From contig JAUIIF010000224.1 in the NCBI GenBank assembly GCA_030431945.1, forward strand, positions 1-7,342: DNA of 7,342 nucleotides, in the 5' to 3' direction. The notes beneath the pieces were generated by a model. It was given only the letters and a program-made list of their open reading frames with translations. It was not told where the DNA came from and ran no database searches. Position numbers and translations under genes: made by a program. The stretch is from Bacteroidia bacterium (lineage in GTDB: Bacteria > Bacteroidota > Bacteroidia > Chitinophagales > Saprospiraceae). Shown piece by piece: positions 6,152 to 7,342 of the stretch; positions within the stretch are counted from its first letter, which is position 1; each line of letters starts with the position of its first letter.

Positions 6152-6826
6152 ATGCAACTTACTTCCTCCCGTAAAATCGCCTTACTTTTTGGTGCCACCG
6201 GCCTCGTCGGCAGTGCCCTGCTCGACGAATTGCTGGCCCACGACGCTTACATTCGGGTTATTGCCCCCACCCGCCGGAAGCTGCACAAGCAGCACGACAA
6301 GTTGGAGAACCCACTCCTCAATTTCGATGAACTTGAAGATTATGCCGGTAAGTTGCCGTGTCAGGACGTATTTATTGCCCTGGGAACGACCATCAGTAAA
6401 GCCGGTAGTAAAGCGGCCTTTCGTAAGGTGGACTTCGACTACATCGTCAAAGGTGCCCTGGTCGCTAAGGCGGGCGGCGCCAGCCAGTGCCTGCTGGTAT
6501 CCTCCTCCGGAGCGGACCAGGAAAGCCGGTTCTTTTACCCCAGGGTAAAAGGACAAACGGAAGAAGCGGTAAAAGGCCTGGGGTTCTGGGCCACGCACAT
6601 TTTTCAGCCGGGGGTACTGGTTGGCGACCGGGAAGAATTTCGTCTCGGAGAAAAAATCGGGATCGGGGTTTCCAACCTCCTGCGCAGCATCAGCCCTTCC
6701 ATTCTGGGCAATTACAATCCGACAAAGGTGAAAGTACTCGCCCGTAAAATGGTGGAAGCAGCGCAGGAGATGAAAGCGGGCGTCCAAGTACATCGTGCCC
6801 TTGAGCTGCTGGAAGAGGAACAATAG
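6152..6826 (+). CDS. NAD(P)-binding Rossmann-fold oxidoreductase, TIP30/HTATIP2-like
   Basis: The 224-residue protein is a short atypical SDR-like enzyme. Residues 9-20 (IALLFGATGLVG) give the beta strand and G-x-x-G-x-x-G dinucleotide-binding loop. ALGTTISKAGSKAAFRKVD (76-94) resembles the segment that follows the adenine pocket in TIP30-like proteins. VSSSGAD (116-122) and Y129-x3-K133 in FFYPRVKGQTE supply the Ser, Tyr and Lys of the SDR active site, and FQPGVLVGDR (151-160) is the typical following strand and turn. Similar bacterial proteins are annotated as NAD(P)H-binding or nucleoside-diphosphate-sugar epimerase-like; the substrate is unknown. The frame is open back to a GTG at 5966, but that would translate the terminator hairpin and the -7 box, and the Rossmann motif sits at its normal distance from ATG 6152. 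No partner gene is adjacent. Confidence 0.88.
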   Translation: MQLTSSRKIALLFGATGLVGSALLDELLAHDAYIRVIAPTRRKLHKQHDKLENPLLNFDELEDYAGKLPCQDVFIALGTTISKAGSKAAFRKVDFDYIVKGALVAKAGGASQCLLVSSSGADQESRFFYPRVKGQTEEAVKGLGFWATHIFQPGVLVGDREEFRLGEKIGIGVSNLLRSISPSILGNYNPTKVKVLARKMVEAAQEMKAGVQVHRALELLEEEQ

Positions 6827-6929
6827 TCAGCTGCCGTTCTGGGCCTTTACGCAGTAGCGGGTCAGACCTTTTCCCCGGCCACCAGTCATTCGGCATTACT
6901 CCTCTTCCTTGCCTGAGCAGCAAATAAGT

Positions 6930-6965
6930 AAGCCCCGTATCCTCCTCTACGGGAATACGGGGCTT
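6930..6965. terminator. Likely bidirectional terminator between convergent genes
   Basis: AAGCCCCGTAT (6930-6940) is perfectly complementary to ATACGGGGCTT (6955-6965), an 11-bp stem with a 14-base loop. Within the loop lies TACGGG (6948-6953), a second partner for CCCGTA (6934-6939), so two exclusive foldings are possible. On the minus strand the stem is followed by ACTTATTTGC, a loosely T-rich stretch; on the plus strand by GTACC. It lies 104 bases past the oxidoreductase stop and 71 bases past the stop of the minus-strand partial gene, so it can end both transcripts, more convincingly the minus one. Confidence 0.65.
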
Positions 6966-7035
6966 GTACCTAAGTCAAAGTAATCTGGGTAGATTAATGT
7001 AGCAGTCTACTCAGGCTTCCGTCAGGAGTCTTGCC

Positions 7036-7342
7036 TTACTCAAGCAGGAAAATTTTGAATGTCTTTTTGGCCTGATAGTACAGGCGACCTTTGCCGTAAT
7101 CAATTTCGTAGAGGGGGGTAAGGTCATCAAAGCGGAACTTATTTACCTCTTCTCCCGTATTCTTGTCTACTTTGAAGAGCGTAGCGCCTTCCTTGCCGTC
7201 GCGGGCGAAGAAAAAGGCATACTGGTCGTCGATGCGGCCGTTAATCTTGCGGTCCGTGGCAAACCCGAAGCTGGCGTCGGAGGCGGCGTTCATCGCCCCC
7301 ATCCGGTTATTGAAGCGGTTGACGGATCCACCAACGTCTCCG
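7036..7342 (-). CDS. 3' end of a beta-propeller-like protein (partial, runs off the right edge)
   Basis: The frame is open from the window edge to the TAA at 7036-7038, giving the last 101 residues of a longer protein. The ATG at 7300-7302 is probably internal, since coding continues upstream of it as GDVGGSVNRFNNR. The visible part shows short beta strands separated by polar turns: YAFFFARDGKEG, then ATLFKVDKNTGEEVNKFRF, PLYEIDYGKGRLYYQ and a closing KTFKIFLLE. The middle piece has the L-x-x-x-D-x-x-T-G-[EK] pattern of PQQ/BamB-like propeller blades, so this is probably the final blade. No signal peptide or catalytic residue can be judged without the N-terminus. Other repeat-sheet proteins remain possible. 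Confidence 0.6.
   Translation of the reverse strand, partial: GDVGGSVNRFNNRMGAMNAASDASFGFATDRKINGRIDDQYAFFFARDGKEGATLFKVDKNTGEEVNKFRFDDLTPLYEIDYGKGRLYYQAKKTFKIFLLE

Overview
The window reads as ordinary chromosomal DNA from a marine-type member of the Bacteroidota, most likely the Saprospiria (Lewinella-like). This is an inference from four things: moderate to high GC coding sequence, gene starts that mostly lack a Shine-Dalgarno sequence, a TATCTTTG box of the Bacteroidota -7 type (TAnnTTTG) about 30 bases before an ATG, and a TlpA-type thioredoxin lipoprotein of the sort common in that phylum. No mobile-element protein, CRISPR array, tRNA or rRNA is visible.

Layout from left to right. Bases 1-405 hold no convincing gene, only an A/T-rich hairpin and a longer-looped inverted repeat. 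An AraC-family regulator with an N-terminal cupin (406-1308, minus) follows. After a 303-base divergent intergenic region comes a small secreted protein made of two similar halves (1612-2214, plus). It ends in a textbook intrinsic terminator (2244-2275). A MepA-like (M74/LAS) periplasmic murein endopeptidase (2280-2987, minus) converges on that terminator. A divergent promoter region (2988-3213) leads to prfA, peptide chain release factor 1 (3214-4281, plus). A gap of 242 bases contains a roughly 105-base palindromic, MITE/REP-like element. Next are a lipoprotein with a C-terminal TlpA/thioredoxin domain (4524-5867, plus) and a Rossmann-fold NAD(P)-binding oxidoreductase of the TIP30/HTATIP2-like group (6152-6826, plus). 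The window closes with the 3' part of a minus-strand gene whose product resembles the last blade of a beta-propeller (7036 to beyond 7342).

The genes do not form an obvious operon. Gaps are 150-300 bases, strands alternate, and several genes have their own hairpin or -7-like box, so most are probably single transcription units. The nearest thing to a common theme is the cell envelope: a secreted protein, a murein hydrolase and a thiol-redox lipoprotein. I see no sign that these act together.

No previously undescribed system stands out. The points most worth a second look are the palindromic element between prfA and the thioredoxin gene, a 16-codon upstream ORF with an unusually strong Shine-Dalgarno sequence before the secreted protein, the duplicated architecture of that protein, and the N-terminal domains of the TlpA lipoprotein.
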